64,000 nt of DNA. It comes from Lactobacillus acidophilus. Its GTDB lineage: Bacteria; Bacillota; Bacilli; Lactobacillales; Lactobacillaceae. Below the pieces are notes generated by a model that saw only the letters and a list, made by a program, of their open reading frames with translations, searched no databases and was not told the origin of the DNA. Positions within the stretch are counted from its first letter, which is position 1. The number at the start of each line of letters is the position of its first letter. Made by a program: the position numbers and the translations under genes. The stretch lies in assembly GCF_034298135.1 (NCBI RefSeq), contig NZ_CP139575.1, forward strand, positions 1-64,000, written 5' to 3'. Shown here piece after piece: positions 9,342 through 17,569 of this stretch.

Positions 9342-10397
9342 TTGAAGAAATTTGATTATCAGACTCTAAATAATCTGCAACTTAACAATACATTGATTAA
9401 TAAATTAACTACTATTTACCAGTTACGTGGGGAGACTAGTAGTTTTGAAATCGATTATCACGAAGAACTAAAAAAGTTAGTGGCTGTGGCCAAAATTCAA
9501 AGTACAGATGCATCTAACCGAATTGAAGGTATTTATACCTCAGATTCACGTTTGAATAAGATTATGTCAGACAAGGTGGAGCCACGTGATCGTGATGAAC
9601 GTGAAATAGCAGGTTATCGTGATGTGCTGAGTTTAATTCATGAAAATTATCGCTACATGCCAATTACTAAAAATACTATCCTGAGCATGCATAATATGCT
9701 GTTCAAGTATGCTGGTGATTCTTGGGGTGGTCACTTTAAGGATATCAATAATAAAATTATTGCTAAATATGCTGATGGACATGAAGAGGTAAGATTCAAT
9801 CCGCCTGAAGCCTTTTTGGTACCAGACTTAATTGATGAACTCTGCAAGCAATATAATGAAGCTTTCGAACGCGGGGATATATCACCACTAATTTTATCCG
9901 CTGCTCTTGTATTTGACTTTGTTTCAATTCACCCATTTCGGGACGGAAACGGCAGAATGTCACGTTTGCTTATGCTTTTGACGATGTATCGCTCAGGCTT
10001 TGAAGTAAGTAAATATATCAGTTTAGAAAAGATCATTGAAGATAGTAAAGAAAGTTATTATGATGTGCTAGCTGCAAGTTCAGTCGGTTGGAATGATAAC
10101 CAAAATGATTATGCACCGTTTATTAATTATTATCTGGGCGTAGTAGTTAAAGCTTACCGTGAATTGATTGAAAGAATTGGTCTCGTTCATAATCATAAGG
10201 AGTTGAAAGCAGATAAATTAATTCTAAAAACGCTCCAGCAACAACTTCGACCACTTTCTCGCGCAGAACTTGTTGAATTGATTCCGCAATACAGTCAAAC
10301 TACAATTCAACGTAACCTTAAACGTTTAAAGGATGAAAGGAAAATTCAATCTATTGGAAAAGGTAAAAATATTAAATACGTTCTTAGTAAAATGTAG
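9342..10397 (+). CDS. Fic-family protein with inhibitory helix and winged HTH
   Basis: A class II Fic protein of about 351 residues. Fic enzymes transfer AMP or another nucleotide monophosphate to target hydroxyls. The active-site loop HPFRDGNGRMSR (near residue 197) fits HPFx[D/E]GNGRxxR with all key residues present. The motif S-N-R-I-E-G (near residue 58) fits the N-terminal inhibitory [S/T]xxxE[G/N] helix. The last 60 residues form a winged helix (LSRAELVELIPQYSQTTIQRNLKRL). TTG at 9342 is preferred, with AAGGTG 6 bases upstream; GTG at 9333 is the alternative. Probably autoregulated through the flanking operators. Confidence 0.88.
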   Translation: MKKFDYQTLNNLQLNNTLINKLTTIYQLRGETSSFEIDYHEELKKLVAVAKIQSTDASNRIEGIYTSDSRLNKIMSDKVEPRDRDEREIAGYRDVLSLIHENYRYMPITKNTILSMHNMLFKYAGDSWGGHFKDINNKIIAKYADGHEEVRFNPPEAFLVPDLIDELCKQYNEAFERGDISPLILSAALVFDFVSIHPFRDGNGRMSRLLMLLTMYRSGFEVSKYISLEKIIEDSKESYYDVLAASSVGWNDNQNDYAPFINYYLGVVVKAYRELIERIGLVHNHKELKADKLILKTLQQQLRPLSRAELVELIPQYSQTTIQRNLKRLKDERKIQSIGKGKNIKYVLSKM

Positions 10398-10452
10398 TTA
10401 TTCTTAGTCAAAACCAAAAAAATGACTAAGAATAATTCAAAATGACGAAGAA
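10381..10452. promoter_or_regulatory. Four-site operator array at the 3' end of fic
   Basis: Sites TTCTTAGTAA 10381, TTCTTAGTCA 10401, TGACTAAGAA 10423 and TGACGAAGAA 10443 repeat the upstream spacing exactly (20, 22, 20). The first lies in the last codons of fic and the last touches the terminator stem. Confidence 0.75.
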
Positions 10453-10488
10453 AAGATGTCGTTTCAATCAAAAAACGGCATCTTTTTT
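10451..10488 (+). terminator. Terminator after fic
   Basis: A 14-bp stem AAAAGATGTCGTTT/AAACGGCATCTTTT (10451-10464 with 10473-10486), one G-U pair, then T residues. The left arm overlaps the last operator site. Confidence 0.85.
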
Positions 10489-10550
10489 GCATATAAATGA
10501 ATTTTATTGAATGATAATAAATAAAAATGACGCTTTTTGAAGAAAAATGG

Positions 10551-10579
10551 TTGATTTTGATGGAGAAAGCGAATACAAT
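10551..10579 (+). promoter_or_regulatory. fru operon promoter with cre-like site
   Basis: TTGATT (10551-10556), a 17-base spacer and TACAAT (10574-10579). AGAAAGCGAATACA at 10564-10577 matches the catabolite-responsive consensus TGNAANCGNWNNCA with one mismatch and overlaps the -10 box, so CcpA repression is plausible. Confidence 0.65.
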
Positions 10580-10599
10580 GTTTATCGAGGTGAGAAATA

Positions 10600-11355
10600 A
10601 TGCTGACACAAGAACGCCAAAGCTTAATTGAAGACTACGTTAATCAGCACGAATTGTGCCGCGTTAGCGAATTATGCAATTTAACTGATACATCTGAATC
10701 AACTATCCGACGTGATTTGATTCAAATGGAGAAAAATGGCATCCTCAAGCGAGTTCATGGCGGTGCTCAATCAGTAAAAAATTTCTCTCGTGATGTTTCC
10801 CAAAACGTCCGCTTTAGTCTGAATCATGATGTTAAGATTGCTATTGCTAAATATGCGGCAGAGCATTTCGTTCATCCAGGTGATAATGTCTTTATTGATG
10901 CAGGAACGACAACCTATGAAATGGTCCCATTTCTGGCAGAAATTCCTAATGTTAAGATTATCACCAACGGAGTTGAAACTGCTCTTTGCAGCTTGAATCA
11001 TGGCATTAAGACTTTCTTAATTGGTGGCGAGGTCAAAGATGATACTCATGCTGTTGTTGGTCAGACTGCTTTAAGTCAGATTAGAGCAATGAATTTTTCA
11101 GCTAGCTTTGTTGGAGCTAATGGGATTGAAAAGAATGGCAACTTAACTACGCCAGATCCTGAAGAAACTGCAATTAAAGCAGCTGAGATTAAACAAGCTA
11201 GACATGCATATGTTTTAGCTGATAGTACTAAAATTGGCGAACGAAATTTTGCTGTTTTTGCTAATACTGATGACGTTATTGTGGTAACAGAAAAGATTAA
11301 ATCCAGTCAAAAAACGGCATTACCTGCCGATATAAATCTAGAGGAGGCAAAATAG
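10600..11355 (+). CDS. fruR: DeoR-family fructose operon repressor
   Basis: A 251-residue DeoR-type regulator. The N-terminal winged helix (residues 1-57) carries the family signature around STIRRDLIQMEKNGILKRVHGG. The C-terminal sugar-phosphate sensing domain has DAGTTTYEM, TNGVE and GANGIE motifs. It precedes fruK by one base and fruA, so it probably responds to fructose 1-phosphate and controls this operon from the promoter at 10551. AGGTGAG precedes the start. Confidence 0.93.
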   Translation: MLTQERQSLIEDYVNQHELCRVSELCNLTDTSESTIRRDLIQMEKNGILKRVHGGAQSVKNFSRDVSQNVRFSLNHDVKIAIAKYAAEHFVHPGDNVFIDAGTTTYEMVPFLAEIPNVKIITNGVETALCSLNHGIKTFLIGGEVKDDTHAVVGQTALSQIRAMNFSASFVGANGIEKNGNLTTPDPEETAIKAAEIKQARHAYVLADSTKIGERNFAVFANTDDVIVVTEKIKSSQKTALPADINLEEAK

Positions 11356-11356
11356 G

Positions 11357-12271
11357 ATGATTTATACAGTAACTGTTAACCCAGCTCTTGACTATGTTCT
11401 TCAATTAGAAAAAGTTAACCGCGGGGAAGTTAACAGAACTAACAATGATTCATTTTTAGCAGGGGGTAAAGGAATTAACGTTTCTCAAATCCTTAACCAA
11501 TTAAATGTTGACAACACTGCATGGGGCTTTGTTGGCGGCTTTACCGGTAAGGAATTGGTTCGTCAATTAAACCAAAAGAGAATTGAAAGTGACTTCGTTA
11601 CTATTTCAGATAATACTCGTGTGAACGTTAAGATCCATGCAGAAAAGGAAACTGAAATTAATGCAGCAGGTCCTGCCATTACTAACCAAGAAATCGTTGC
11701 TTTCAAAGATCGCTTGAACGACTTGAAGAAGGGCGACATCGTAGTAATGAGCGGTTCACTTACTCCAAGTCTTCCTACTGATTTCTACCAATCACTTCTT
11801 CCAACTATTAAGGAAGCTGGTGCAGAATTTGTAGTTGATACTACTGGTCAAGCACTTCTTGATACTTTGGAATATCACCCATTAGTAATTAAGCCTAACC
11901 ATCACGAATTGGCTGATTTGTTTGGCGTAACATTTGAATCAAGTGATGACATGCTTAAGTACGCAAAGAAGCTTCTTGACATGGGTGCTCAAAATGTAAT
12001 GATTTCAATGGCTGGCGAAGGCGGTTTCCTTTTGACTAAGGATCATGTATATCATGCAAAGGGTGCTGTAGGTACTGCTGTTAACTCTGTTGGCGCTGGT
12101 GACTCAATGATTGCTGGGTTCGTTGGTACTTACTACAAGACTCAAGATCCAAAAGAAGGATTTAGAATTGGTATGGCCTGTGGTGCTGCTACTGCATTTA
12201 CTAAAGATATTGCGGTTAAGAGCCAAATCGATGCAGTATTACCACAAATTAAGGTTGAACAAATTTCTTAA
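11357..12271 (+). CDS. fruK: 1-phosphofructokinase
   Basis: A 304-residue PfkB-family kinase that phosphorylates fructose 1-phosphate to fructose 1,6-bisphosphate. The N-terminal signature GGKGINVSQILNQL is near residue 36 and the catalytic anion-hole motif VGAGDSMIAGF near 247, with Asp as base. It starts one base after fruR and ends just before fruA, so it acts on the product of the FruA transporter. Confidence 0.95.
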   Translation: MIYTVTVNPALDYVLQLEKVNRGEVNRTNNDSFLAGGKGINVSQILNQLNVDNTAWGFVGGFTGKELVRQLNQKRIESDFVTISDNTRVNVKIHAEKETEINAAGPAITNQEIVAFKDRLNDLKKGDIVVMSGSLTPSLPTDFYQSLLPTIKEAGAEFVVDTTGQALLDTLEYHPLVIKPNHHELADLFGVTFESSDDMLKYAKKLLDMGAQNVMISMAGEGGFLLTKDHVYHAKGAVGTAVNSVGAGDSMIAGFVGTYYKTQDPKEGFRIGMACGAATAFTKDIAVKSQIDAVLPQIKVEQIS

Positions 12272-12294
12272 TTTTTAAATAAGGGGAAAGAGAT

Positions 12295-14292
12295 ATGAGA
12301 ATTAAGGACATTCTAAGCCCTGAATCCATGATCATGGAACTCAAGGCTACCAACAAAGAAGATGCCATTAAAGAAATGGCAGATCTTGAAGTGGCAACCG
12401 ATGTTGTTAATGATGAAGATGCATTTATCAAGTCTATCTGGGCTCGTGAAAATGAATCAACTACCGGTATCGGTGGCGGAATTGCAATGCCACACGCACG
12501 TAACAAGTCAATTAACAAGGCTCGTGTATTGTTTGCTAAGAGTAAGGAAGGTATTGACTACGACTCACTTGATGGTCAACCAGTTCACTTATTCTTCATG
12601 ATTACTGCACCAGAAGGTGCTGATAATACTCACCTTCAAGCTTTAGCTAAACTTTCAGGTTTATTGATTGATCCTGAATTGGTTGAAAAACTTAAGGCTA
12701 CTAAGACTCCTGAAGAAGTTATTGATCTTTTTGAAAAGGCTGAAGCTAAGAAGGACGAAGAAGACAAGAAAGCTGCTGAAGCCAGAAAAGCTAAGGAAGC
12801 TGCTAAGGCTCAAGGCTCAAGCGATGATGACAACAAGCCATTAATCGTTGGTGTTACTGCATGTATCAACGGGATTGCCCACACTTACATGGCTCAAGAA
12901 GCCTTGATTAAAGAAGGTAAGAAGCGTGGCATTGAAGTTAGAATTGAAACTAACGGTTCTGAAGGTGTTAAAGACAAGCTTACTCCAGATGAAATCAAGC
13001 GTGCTAAGGGTGTTATCATTGCTTCCGATAAGAAGGTTGACATGCCACGTTTTGATGGTAAGCCTTTAGTTAACCACCCAGTTGTTGATGGTATTAACAA
13101 GCCGGGTGAATTGATTGATGATATTATGGACGGTAAGGCAGATACTTACCATGCTAGTGCAGCTGACAAGTCAGAAGAATCATCAAGTACTGAAAAGCCA
13201 GGCTTATGGGCAAGTATTTATAAGAACTTGATGAGTGGTATTAGCCACATGCTTCCATTCGTTATCGGTGGTGGTATCTTAATGGCTATCTCCTTCATCG
13301 TAGAAAACTACGGTGGTGGTGCAAAGACTCCTGCATTTATCTTCTTGAACAACGCAGGTAACTTGGCCTTTGCCTTCATGGTTCCAGTTCTTTCAGCTTA
13401 CATTGCTGAATCAATCGGCGACTTACCAGCATTAATGCCAGGTTTTGTTGGTGGTTACATGGCTTCTATTGCTAATGGTCAATTCCAAGTTAACGTTCAA
13501 GCCCATGCAACTTCACCAGCTGGATTCTTAGGTGGTATTGCTGCCGGTTTCATTGCTGGTTACTTAATGATCGGTTTAAAGAAGGCCTTTGCTAAATTAC
13601 CTCGTTCAGTTGAAGGTATGAAGCCAATGTTGTTCTATCCAATCTTAGGATTGCTCTTTATTGCAGCAATTATGTTCTACATCATTAACCCAATCTTTAG
13701 TGGTGTAAACTTTGCAATTACTCACTTCTTGAACAGTATGGGTACTGGTAACTTGGTACTTCTTACTACTATCTTGGCAGGTATGATGTCAATCGATATG
13801 GGTGGTCCTTTCAACAAGGCTGCATATGTCTTTGCTTCAGGTGCATTTGCTAACGACCCACACTCAACTACTGCTGCTATTTTGATGGCTGCCGTAATGG
13901 TTGGTGGTATGGTTCCTCCATTTGCTACTGCTATTGGTACTACATTCTTCAAGAACAAGTACACTATGGAAGAACGTCGTGCAGGTGTTTCTAACTGGGT
14001 ATTAGGATTCTCATTCATTACTGAAGGTGCTATTCCATTTGCCGCAGCTGACCCAGGTCGTGTAATTCCTTCATGTATCATTGGTTCAGCTGTAGGTGGT
14101 GCCTTAGTTGGTTTATGGCACGTTGGTGTTCCTGCTCCTCACGGTGGTCTTTGGGTATCACCACTTGCAGGTAACATTGGTGGACCTATGCACATTTTGT
14201 TCTACTTCTTAGCAACTATTATTGGTTCAATCGTAGCAGGTTTGATCATGAGTTTCTGGAAGAAGAACGTTAAAGATGATCCTAACGAATAA
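12295..14292 (+). CDS. fruA: Fructose PTS enzyme IIABC
   Basis: A 665-residue fused permease in the order IIA (about 1-150, phospho-His67 in AMPHARN), a charged Lys/Glu/Ala linker, IIB (about 181-280, phospho-Cys190) and a IIC membrane domain (about 305-655). It imports fructose as fructose 1-phosphate. The IIB loop reads ACINGIAHT where most family members have ACPTGIAHT; the cysteine is kept. GGGGAAAG precedes the start. It is the last gene of the fru operon. Confidence 0.95.
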   Translation: MRIKDILSPESMIMELKATNKEDAIKEMADLEVATDVVNDEDAFIKSIWARENESTTGIGGGIAMPHARNKSINKARVLFAKSKEGIDYDSLDGQPVHLFFMITAPEGADNTHLQALAKLSGLLIDPELVEKLKATKTPEEVIDLFEKAEAKKDEEDKKAAEARKAKEAAKAQGSSDDDNKPLIVGVTACINGIAHTYMAQEALIKEGKKRGIEVRIETNGSEGVKDKLTPDEIKRAKGVIIASDKKVDMPRFDGKPLVNHPVVDGINKPGELIDDIMDGKADTYHASAADKSEESSSTEKPGLWASIYKNLMSGISHMLPFVIGGGILMAISFIVENYGGGAKTPAFIFLNNAGNLAFAFMVPVLSAYIAESIGDLPALMPGFVGGYMASIANGQFQVNVQAHATSPAGFLGGIAAGFIAGYLMIGLKKAFAKLPRSVEGMKPMLFYPILGLLFIAAIMFYIINPIFSGVNFAITHFLNSMGTGNLVLLTTILAGMMSIDMGGPFNKAAYVFASGAFANDPHSTTAAILMAAVMVGGMVPPFATAIGTTFFKNKYTMEERRAGVSNWVLGFSFITEGAIPFAAADPGRVIPSCIIGSAVGGALVGLWHVGVPAPHGGLWVSPLAGNIGGPMHILFYFLATIIGSIVAGLIMSFWKKNVKDDPNE

Positions 14293-14362
14293 TATTAATA
14301 AATAAATTACGTTATTGATAAAAAGTTAGTACGAACTATAAAAAACGTATTATAATAATATT

Positions 14363-14434
14363 GTCTTGATGATCTCTACTTAAATCAAGATACTCTGTTA
14401 TGTTTTGCGCTACCCGTTAGGGTAGCGTTTTTTT
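14363..14434 (+). ncRNA. Candidate small RNA after fruA
   Basis: TATAAT at 14351-14356 is followed by about 70 bases. They contain an inverted pair TCTTGAT/ATCAAGA and a strong terminator hairpin at 14408-14434. This could be a separate short transcript or just the fruA 3' region. The -35 box is weak. Confidence 0.3.
14408..14434 (+). terminator. Strong terminator after the fru operon
   Basis: CGCTACCC/GGGTAGCG stem with GTTA loop and seven T residues. Confidence 0.93.
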
Positions 14435-14437
14435 GTA

Positions 14438-14480
14438 TAAAAAAGACACTTTCAATTCATCTCTGAATCTAAAGTGTCAT
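14438..14480 (-). terminator. Terminator of the LytTR/DUF3021 pair
   Basis: On the minus strand GACACTTT and AAAGTGTC (14445-14452 with 14471-14478) pair, with an inner GATTC/GAATT helix, and are followed by a T run. It lies just after the minus-strand gene that ends at 14485. Confidence 0.8.
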
Positions 14481-14484
14481 TTAA

Positions 14485-14898
14485 TTATAATTTTTGATTT
14501 ATAGTTTTAACTTGCGTTTTAACTTGATGATAAATAATTAGCCAAATGATTAGATAACCGACAATGTAAATAATTGTAAAAATAATTAGAGGGATAGCCT
14601 GTGCTTTAATCCAATCGTTAATTAAGTAAATAACTAAATAGTCAAAGTAAATCACAACCGCATCAATTAATGTAGCAGTACCGATTGAAATTCGTTCTAC
14701 TCTAAAAATAGCACTTATTCCCCCGGCAATAAAAGCTAGAATTAAGCTAGAAATAATATTTAGGTTTACTTGAGCAACTGAAAGATTGGTAACAGTCTTT
14801 GAAAGTTGCAAACCTAAATAGATCGTAACTAAAATTAGAGGACCAAAGCCTGCAGCAAGCATTCCACGTAGGGCAAAATCTTTGATGAACTTTTTCAT
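14485..14898 (-). CDS. DUF3021-family membrane protein
   Basis: A 137-residue protein with four transmembrane helices (about 15-30, 45-65, 72-95 and 103-125). It is encoded 1 base after a LytTR-domain regulator, the usual partner arrangement of DUF3021 proteins, which are thought to modulate the regulator from the membrane. Start ATG follows an overlapping ribosome binding site in the upstream gene. The signal sensed is unknown. Confidence 0.8.
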   Translation of the reverse strand: MKKFIKDFALRGMLAAGFGPLILVTIYLGLQLSKTVTNLSVAQVNLNIISSLILAFIAGGISAIFRVERISIGTATLIDAVVIYFDYLVIYLINDWIKAQAIPLIIFTIIYIVGYLIIWLIIYHQVKTQVKTINQKL

Positions 14899-14899
14899 T

Positions 14900-15337
14900 T
14901 TAGCTCAACTCCTTTCTGATTTTGGCAAAACATCTGCGAGAGACGTAATCGGTTAACCCATTCTTCATAATGATGTTTACGCCAGCTGTTTGAGTTTCTT
15001 CAAATCGGCTAATTTGATAACGATTAACGATACTAGATTTGTTAATGCGCCAAAAATGTTTAGGTAGCTCTTCGGCTAATTGGTAAATTCGCTTTTTGAT
15101 TCTGTATTGTTTTTGATCATTACAAATAGCATAAGTTTTATCATCAATAATAGTGATTAGAGCTATTTCATCAAGCGATAGGGTGATTGCATCTTTGTCA
15201 TCATAGACGAGTAATTGATTAGAATTACCATTAGTTAAGACAAAGTTTTTAAGTTCTTGAGTAAAATTATTTTCCTGATGAACCTGTGCCTGAACAAACT
15301 CATCTTTTTTAGGATTAATTAGTAGCTTGAATTTCAT
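14900..15337 (-). CDS. LytTR-domain transcriptional regulator
   Basis: A 145-residue regulator with no receiver domain. The LytTR DNA-binding domain covers about residues 45-143 (ITIIDDKTYAICNDQKQYRI, LPKHFWRINKSSIVNRYQI and DYVSRRCFAKIRKEL). Together with the downstream membrane protein it forms a LytTR regulatory system. A direct-repeat site matching the LytTR consensus lies 64-93 bases upstream (15401-15430), which suggests autoactivation. Confidence 0.88.
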   Translation of the reverse strand: MKFKLLINPKKDEFVQAQVHQENNFTQELKNFVLTNGNSNQLLVYDDKDAITLSLDEIALITIIDDKTYAICNDQKQYRIKKRIYQLAEELPKHFWRINKSSIVNRYQISRFEETQTAGVNIIMKNGLTDYVSRRCFAKIRKELS

Positions 15338-15400
15338 CTTTATCGCTTCCTTTCACTATGAAGTATACGGTAATTAATTAGAGATTACTTGTTTTCCAAT

Positions 15401-15430
15401 GTTATCGGTCGAAAAAGGCAGATAATCGGT
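15401..15430 (-). promoter_or_regulatory. LytTR binding site (9-bp direct repeats, 12-bp spacer)
   Basis: On the minus strand ACCGATTAT (15430-15422) and ACCGATAAC (15409-15401) lie 21 bases start to start. LytTR proteins bind 9-bp imperfect direct repeats separated by 12 bases; the first copy differs from the consensus at one position. A TATACT -10 box is at 15367-15362. The site lies between the LytTR gene and the ArsR gene. Confidence 0.6.
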
Positions 15431-15479
15431 AAAATAAAGATTATAATAGACTGAGACTAACACGATAGGTGGGGAAAAA

Positions 15480-15758
15480 GTGAACGATCAGATTATTCGA
15501 ATTACCAGAGCGTTGAATCATCCAATTCGAATTCAAATTTTATATTACTTAAATGATAATAAGGAAAGTAGTGTGAATAATTTAGTTAACCAATTTGATG
15601 TTAGCCAACCAGCAATTTCGCGACATTTGCGAATTTTAGAAGAAGCTAGATTGGTTAAGAGTGAACGAGTTAAACAAGAGAAGTATTACCAATTGTTTGA
15701 CAACCACATCATTAAAATTCTGGATGTATTGAGACAACACGCCAATGGTGAGTTTTAG
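15480..15758 (+). CDS. ArsR/SmtB-family metal-sensing repressor
   Basis: A 92-residue winged-helix repressor. The recognition helix is within VSQPAISRHLRILEEARLV. The C-terminal helix contains D74-x-H76-x10-H87 followed by Glu91, close to the alpha-5 zinc site (DxHx10Hx2E/H) of SmtB/CzrA sensors. There are no cysteines for an alpha-3 site. It lies directly upstream of a zinc/manganese ABC importer. The GTG start has a GGTGGGG sequence upstream. Confidence 0.82.
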   Translation: MNDQIIRITRALNHPIRIQILYYLNDNKESSVNNLVNQFDVSQPAISRHLRILEEARLVKSERVKQEKYYQLFDNHIIKILDVLRQHANGEF

Positions 15759-15804
15759 TTTGACAAGCTTATAAAAATATGTTTATATAATGATGTAATT
15801 CTAG

Positions 15805-15971
15805 AAAAGCATTTAAATAATTTCAGCAAAAAAAGTTAAAGACTTAAATAATAGCATCAGATTCATGTGTTCTGGTGCTATTTGTGCTATCTAAAGATTG
15901 ACAGCGCTATAAATCTAGTTTATTCTAGCTTTAAATCAAAAAATTGCTGAAATTTTGATTTAAATGCTTTT
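15805..15971 (+). ncRNA. Structured leader or MITE-like hairpin element before the metal importer
   Basis: A left arm at 15805-15829 (AAAAGCATTTAAAT then AATTTCAGCAA) pairs with a right arm at 15944-15971 over 25 bases, with only a 3-base bulge. The enclosed 114 bases hold a second hairpin, AATAGCATCAGA/TCTGGTGCTATT (15850-15861 with 15871-15882). The right arm ends in seven T residues, 6 bases before the ribosome binding site of the binding protein. It can be read as a terminator-like leader or as a small inverted-repeat element. Confidence 0.45.
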
Positions 15972-15987
15972 TTTATGGAGGAAAATT

Positions 15988-16884
15988 ATGCAAAATTGGA
16001 AAACTAGAATTACAAAATTATCTTTTCTCATAGGTATTGTGGGAACAATCATGCTTTTTGTTTCTGCTTGTTCAAATAATAAACAATCTTCAACTAATGA
16101 TGGTAAGATTTCGATCGTTACCTCAACTAATGTTTATGCAGATATTGCTAAGAATATAGTTGGTAAGTACGGCAGTGCTAAGGCAATTATTAAAAATAGT
16201 GCTACTGATCCGCATGACTTTGAACCAACTACTCAAGACGCTAAGGAATTATCTAGTACCAATATTATTGTAGCTAACGGTTTAGGCTATGATAGCTGGA
16301 TGAACAAGTTAGCTAGCTCAGTTGATAAGAAGCCAGTTTTAGTTGGTGAAGAGCTAATGAAGTTAAAGAAAGGGGCTAACCCTCATATTTGGTACAGTTT
16401 AAGTATGCCAACTGAGTATGTTGATTATTTAGTGAAACGTTTATCAAAAATCGATTCCAAGCACAAAGCATACTTTGAAGCTAATGGTAAAAAATATTTA
16501 GCTAAGATTAATCAGGTAAAGGCTCTTGCTAAAAATAGTAAAAAGACCGATAAGATGGTTTTTGTTAGTGAACCCGTCTTTGATTACGCCTTAGCTGAAG
16601 CTGGTTACAAGATTGGTGACAAGGACTTTGAAAAAGCTGTAGAAAACAACACAGATCCAAGTCCTAAAACTATTAACAGAATGACAAATGATATTAAGAA
16701 TAAGAAGATCGCATTCTTTGTTAACAATACTCAATCAAGTAGTTCAACTGTAAAGACATTTGTTAAATTGGCAAAACAAAATAATATTCCAGTATTGAAC
16801 GTGCGCGAAACTATTCCTAATCACACAACTTACTTAAATTGGATGAAGGAAAATTATCAAAATTTAGCTAATATTAGTAAGTAA
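15988..16884 (+). CDS. Zinc/manganese ABC transporter substrate-binding lipoprotein
   Basis: A 298-residue ZnuA/MtsA-type cluster A-I binding protein. The signal peptide ends in lipobox VSAC (Cys28). Candidate metal ligands are His76 (DPHDFEP) and His133 (NPHIWY). The loop is not His-rich, so zinc versus manganese cannot be settled. ATG 15988 is chosen for its GGAGG 6 bases upstream; a longer in-frame start lacks a site. ATPase and permease genes follow, forming the importer. Confidence 0.9.
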   Translation: MQNWKTRITKLSFLIGIVGTIMLFVSACSNNKQSSTNDGKISIVTSTNVYADIAKNIVGKYGSAKAIIKNSATDPHDFEPTTQDAKELSSTNIIVANGLGYDSWMNKLASSVDKKPVLVGEELMKLKKGANPHIWYSLSMPTEYVDYLVKRLSKIDSKHKAYFEANGKKYLAKINQVKALAKNSKKTDKMVFVSEPVFDYALAEAGYKIGDKDFEKAVENNTDPSPKTINRMTNDIKNKKIAFFVNNTQSSSSTVKTFVKLAKQNNIPVLNVRETIPNHTTYLNWMKENYQNLANISK

Positions 16885-16921
16885 TATTGAAACTAATTTA
16901 GCAAGTAAAGGGGATGCTAAA

Positions 16922-17569
16922 TTGATTCTAGACGTGAATGATCTTTCTATGAGATTTGATAATAAAACTGTTTTTAAGGATATCAGTTTTAAACTTGAGA
17001 AGGGGTCGACTACAGCCTTACTTGGACCTAACGGTACAGGAAAGACAACCTTAATCAAGATCTTAATGGGGATGCTTACACCAACCAGTGGAAGTTATAA
17101 ATTTGCTGATGATGTAAAAATTGGCTATGTGCCACAATTTAGAAATATTGATTCAGAATATCCACTCTCAATTAGAGCTTTTATCGAATTAAACGCGCCT
17201 TTATTTAAGACTAAAAAGGTAAAAGAACAAGTTGATCAACAATTGGTTGAAACTCATTTGGATAAAATTCAGAATACTCGAATGGGTGAAGCCTCAGGTG
17301 GGCAAAAGCAACGTGCATATTTGGCACAAGCGCTACTTGATCATCCTAATATGATTATTTTGGATGAAGCTACGGCTAGTCTTGATCCAGCTGCCAAAGA
17401 AGAGTTAATGGACTTGATTCATCATTTAAATAAAGAACATAAAATCACCGTTCTGTTTGTTACACACGATATACCGTTAGCTTCTAAATACATGAGTGAT
17501 TACTTGTACTTAAATAAAGGAACAATCAGACAAGGTAAGATGAAAGACTTTAAGGAGGATTTTGAATGA
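16922..17569 (+). CDS. Metal ABC transporter ATPase (ZnuC/MtsB type)
   Basis: A 215-residue ATPase with Walker A GPNGTGKTT (near residue 36), signature ASGGQKQR (near 122), Walker B MIILDEATASLDP and an H-loop histidine in FVTHD. The start is TTG with AAAGGGG 8 bases upstream; the only nearby ATG frame stops at once. Its end overlaps the permease start by ATGA. Confidence 0.92.
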   Translation: MILDVNDLSMRFDNKTVFKDISFKLEKGSTTALLGPNGTGKTTLIKILMGMLTPTSGSYKFADDVKIGYVPQFRNIDSEYPLSIRAFIELNAPLFKTKKVKEQVDQQLVETHLDKIQNTRMGEASGGQKQRAYLAQALLDHPNMIILDEATASLDPAAKEELMDLIHHLNKEHKITVLFVTHDIPLASKYMSDYLYLNKGTIRQGKMKDFKEDFE

